Notes under the pieces: generated by a model
Told to the model about the DNA's origin: nothing
The model's input: only the letters and a program-made list of their open reading frames with translations
The model's database searches: none
Assembly (NCBI RefSeq): GCF_002000245.1
Contig: NZ_MTCM01000001.1
Span: 2,046,001 to 2,110,000 of the forward strand
Direction: 5' to 3'
Length of the DNA: 64,000 bases
Source of the DNA: Sphingobacterium sp. CZ-UAM
GTDB taxonomy: Bacteria > Bacteroidota > Bacteroidia > Sphingobacteriales > Sphingobacteriaceae
Shown: positions 63,801 through 64,000 of the stretch, one piece after another
How positions within the stretch are numbered: the stretch's first letter is position 1
Layout of the letters: each line of letters opens with the position of its first letter
Made by a program: the position numbers and the translations under genes

Positions 63801-63965
63801 GGGGGGACGGCGACGGGCAACCACTCCATCAGTACGGGAGCTGCAATGGGTATGTTAAGCGGTGTGATCCTCGGTGTGATCGTTATACCGTTATTATATC
63901 TGGTGTTTCAATATTTACAGGAGAAGGTCTCTGGTAAAAAACTCGTGGAAAAGACAAACGATTAA
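60816..63965 (+). CDS. HAE1-family RND efflux permease
   Basis: The 1049 residues start MLKKFIDRPVLATVISIIFV. It has 12 membrane helices and the proton-relay Asp pair in LALVLAIGIVVDDAIVVVEA. It is clearly homologous to the permease at 51002, but with many differences in the periplasmic loops, so the two probably differ in substrates. It starts 36 bases after the adaptor and is followed at 2 bases by the start of the next gene. Confidence 0.95.
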   Translation: MLKKFIDRPVLATVISIIFVILGVIGLLRLPQTRFPDIAPPTVQVTGSYPGGNSETVLRSVVTPLEEQINGVEDMEYITSTASNDGTFSVRIVFKAGVNPDQAAVNVQNRVQQATPILPQEVVRMGLTTSKQQNSMIMIFNIYTVDNKKYDELFLQNYVNINLIPQIKRVPGVGQAMVFGSKDYSMRVWLNPQKMASYGLVPQEVIAAISKQSLESAPGKLGEESKAPLEYVIRYKGKKNLPEQYENIIVKNNDVQIVRLKDVARIEFGSISYSGNSQNNGLNTVTIGIFQTSGSNANEIEIGIDKQIEIAQRSFPPGIKIFKLISTKERLDESTAQVRSTLIEAFILVFLVVFLFLQDIRSTIIPAIAVPVAIVGTFFFLLVFGFTINILTLFALVLAIGIVVDDAIVVVEAVHGKMEKSTMSGNEATHGAMSEITGAVISITLVMCAVFIPIGFMTGSSGMFYKQFAYTLVIAIVISAINALTLTPALCALLLKNTHAENHDGQNQKTGFSQRFFKAFNAGFENMTHRYVGSLKFLVKKKWLAALLIIATIGAAGYLMSSTSKSFVPMEDDNFVVYSLEMPPGTGLDRTTKAVEKIEKLLADLPSIESHTSITGFNMIGNNSSAAYATGFIRLKDKKKRGEMNDIDQIHQVISQKLTTVKEGNAMAFRSPPVDGYGMMNGAELVLQDRAGKSPVELKAMSDSVIAKIMQQPGVQFAYTMFRADYPQMELEVDEDKAAQLGVDVSEMLSSVQTYFAGDQSLNFNRFGKFYRIAVKADGIFRTDKDAFNEIFVKNNKGEMLPVNTLVTLRKVYGPESVTRYNLYNSLTINVVSNPGISNGAIMETLEKNVLNKLPGDYSYEWTGLSLEEKSSGNQTMIILTLSLLFVYFLLSAQYESYLLPLAVLLSIPTGIIGSFLGTRAIGLDNNIYVQVGLIMLIGLLAKNAILIVEFALQRRRAGSSLIDSALEGAKARLRPILMTSLAFIAGMVPLMFASGGTATGNHSISTGAAMGMLSGVILGVIVIPLLYLVFQYLQEKVSGKKLVEKTND

Positions 63966-63966
63966 A

Positions 63967-64000
63967 ATGAAAAAATTTCATCACTATAAAATTATTTTAG
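63967..64000 (+). CDS. Start of next gene, probably outer-membrane factor (partial)
   Basis: Only MKKFHHYKIIL is visible before the window ends. The start lies 1 base past the permease stop, and the first RND operon has an outer-membrane factor in that place, so the same is expected here. The call rests on context. Confidence 0.45.
   Translation, partial: MKKFHHYKIIL

Overview
The window reads as chromosome of a Bacteroidota bacterium, most likely Sphingobacteriaceae and Sphingobacterium-like. This rests on the gene families (the tail of a SusD/RagB protein, IPT/NHL and beta-helix lipoproteins, DUF1080, DUF4822, LytTR and Crp/Fnr regulators, HAE1-type RND pumps), on many short lipoprotein signals ending in SC or GC, and on promoters of the form TTG-N19/20-TAnnTTTG, the sigma-ABfr pattern of this phylum. 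The genus is an inference. I saw no rRNA, tRNA, CRISPR array, IS element or prophage gene.

Layout. 1-3.2 kb: end of a SusC/D-type glycan locus (SusD tail, IPT/NHL lipoprotein, beta-helix lipoprotein). 3.2-5.3 kb: acyltransferase and an unknown lipoprotein. 5.5-8.5 kb: two Crp/Fnr regulators, each with a DoxX membrane protein. 8.6-10.1 kb: a GH30 glycosidase lipoprotein. 10.3-15 kb: small accessory genes (DinB, GNAT, alpha/beta hydrolase, SRPBCC, small membrane proteins) with a decayed AraC gene. 15.4-21.1 kb: a 1908-residue DUF4011-type helicase-nuclease. 21.2-24.6 kb: an immunity-like cluster (SUKH, DUF4272, a DUF1266-like protein). 24.9-26.6 kb: Crp/Fnr, DinB, ArsC-like. 26.7-27.4 kb: an exact 63-bp tandem repeat array built from 21-bp palindromic units, then a long hairpin. 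27.5-42.7 kb: scattered metabolic and regulatory genes (AraC with aldo/keto reductase, porin, methyltransferases, S41 protease, SMR exporter, cyclic-nucleotide phosphodiesterase, HxlR with nitroreductase, thioredoxin-reductase-like enzyme). 42.7-46.2 kb: a LuxR-type regulator and an outer-membrane barrel with a kinase-like N-terminal half. 47.7-49 kb: a GHKL ATPase. 49.1-55.6 kb: TetR plus a complete RND tripartite pump. 56-57.3 kb: DUF4822 lipoprotein and a lactonase-like MBL enzyme. 57.6-64 kb: a LytS/LytTR two-component system followed by a second RND pump whose outer-membrane gene is cut by the window end.

How the genes work together. The two RND operons appear to be under separate local control. 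A palindrome, TTAACAnTGTTAA, occurs before tetR and twice around the start of the first pump operon. A pair of TACGTTTCAG-like boxes exactly 21 bp apart occurs both in the histidine kinase promoter and in front of the second pump. The HxlR/nitroreductase pair has two consensus promoters facing each other over the same 34 bp. The items I consider most likely to be new are the kinase-like/BamA-like fusion (43642-46197), the 25-unit palindromic satellite (26703-27215), and the predicted LytTR and TetR boxes.
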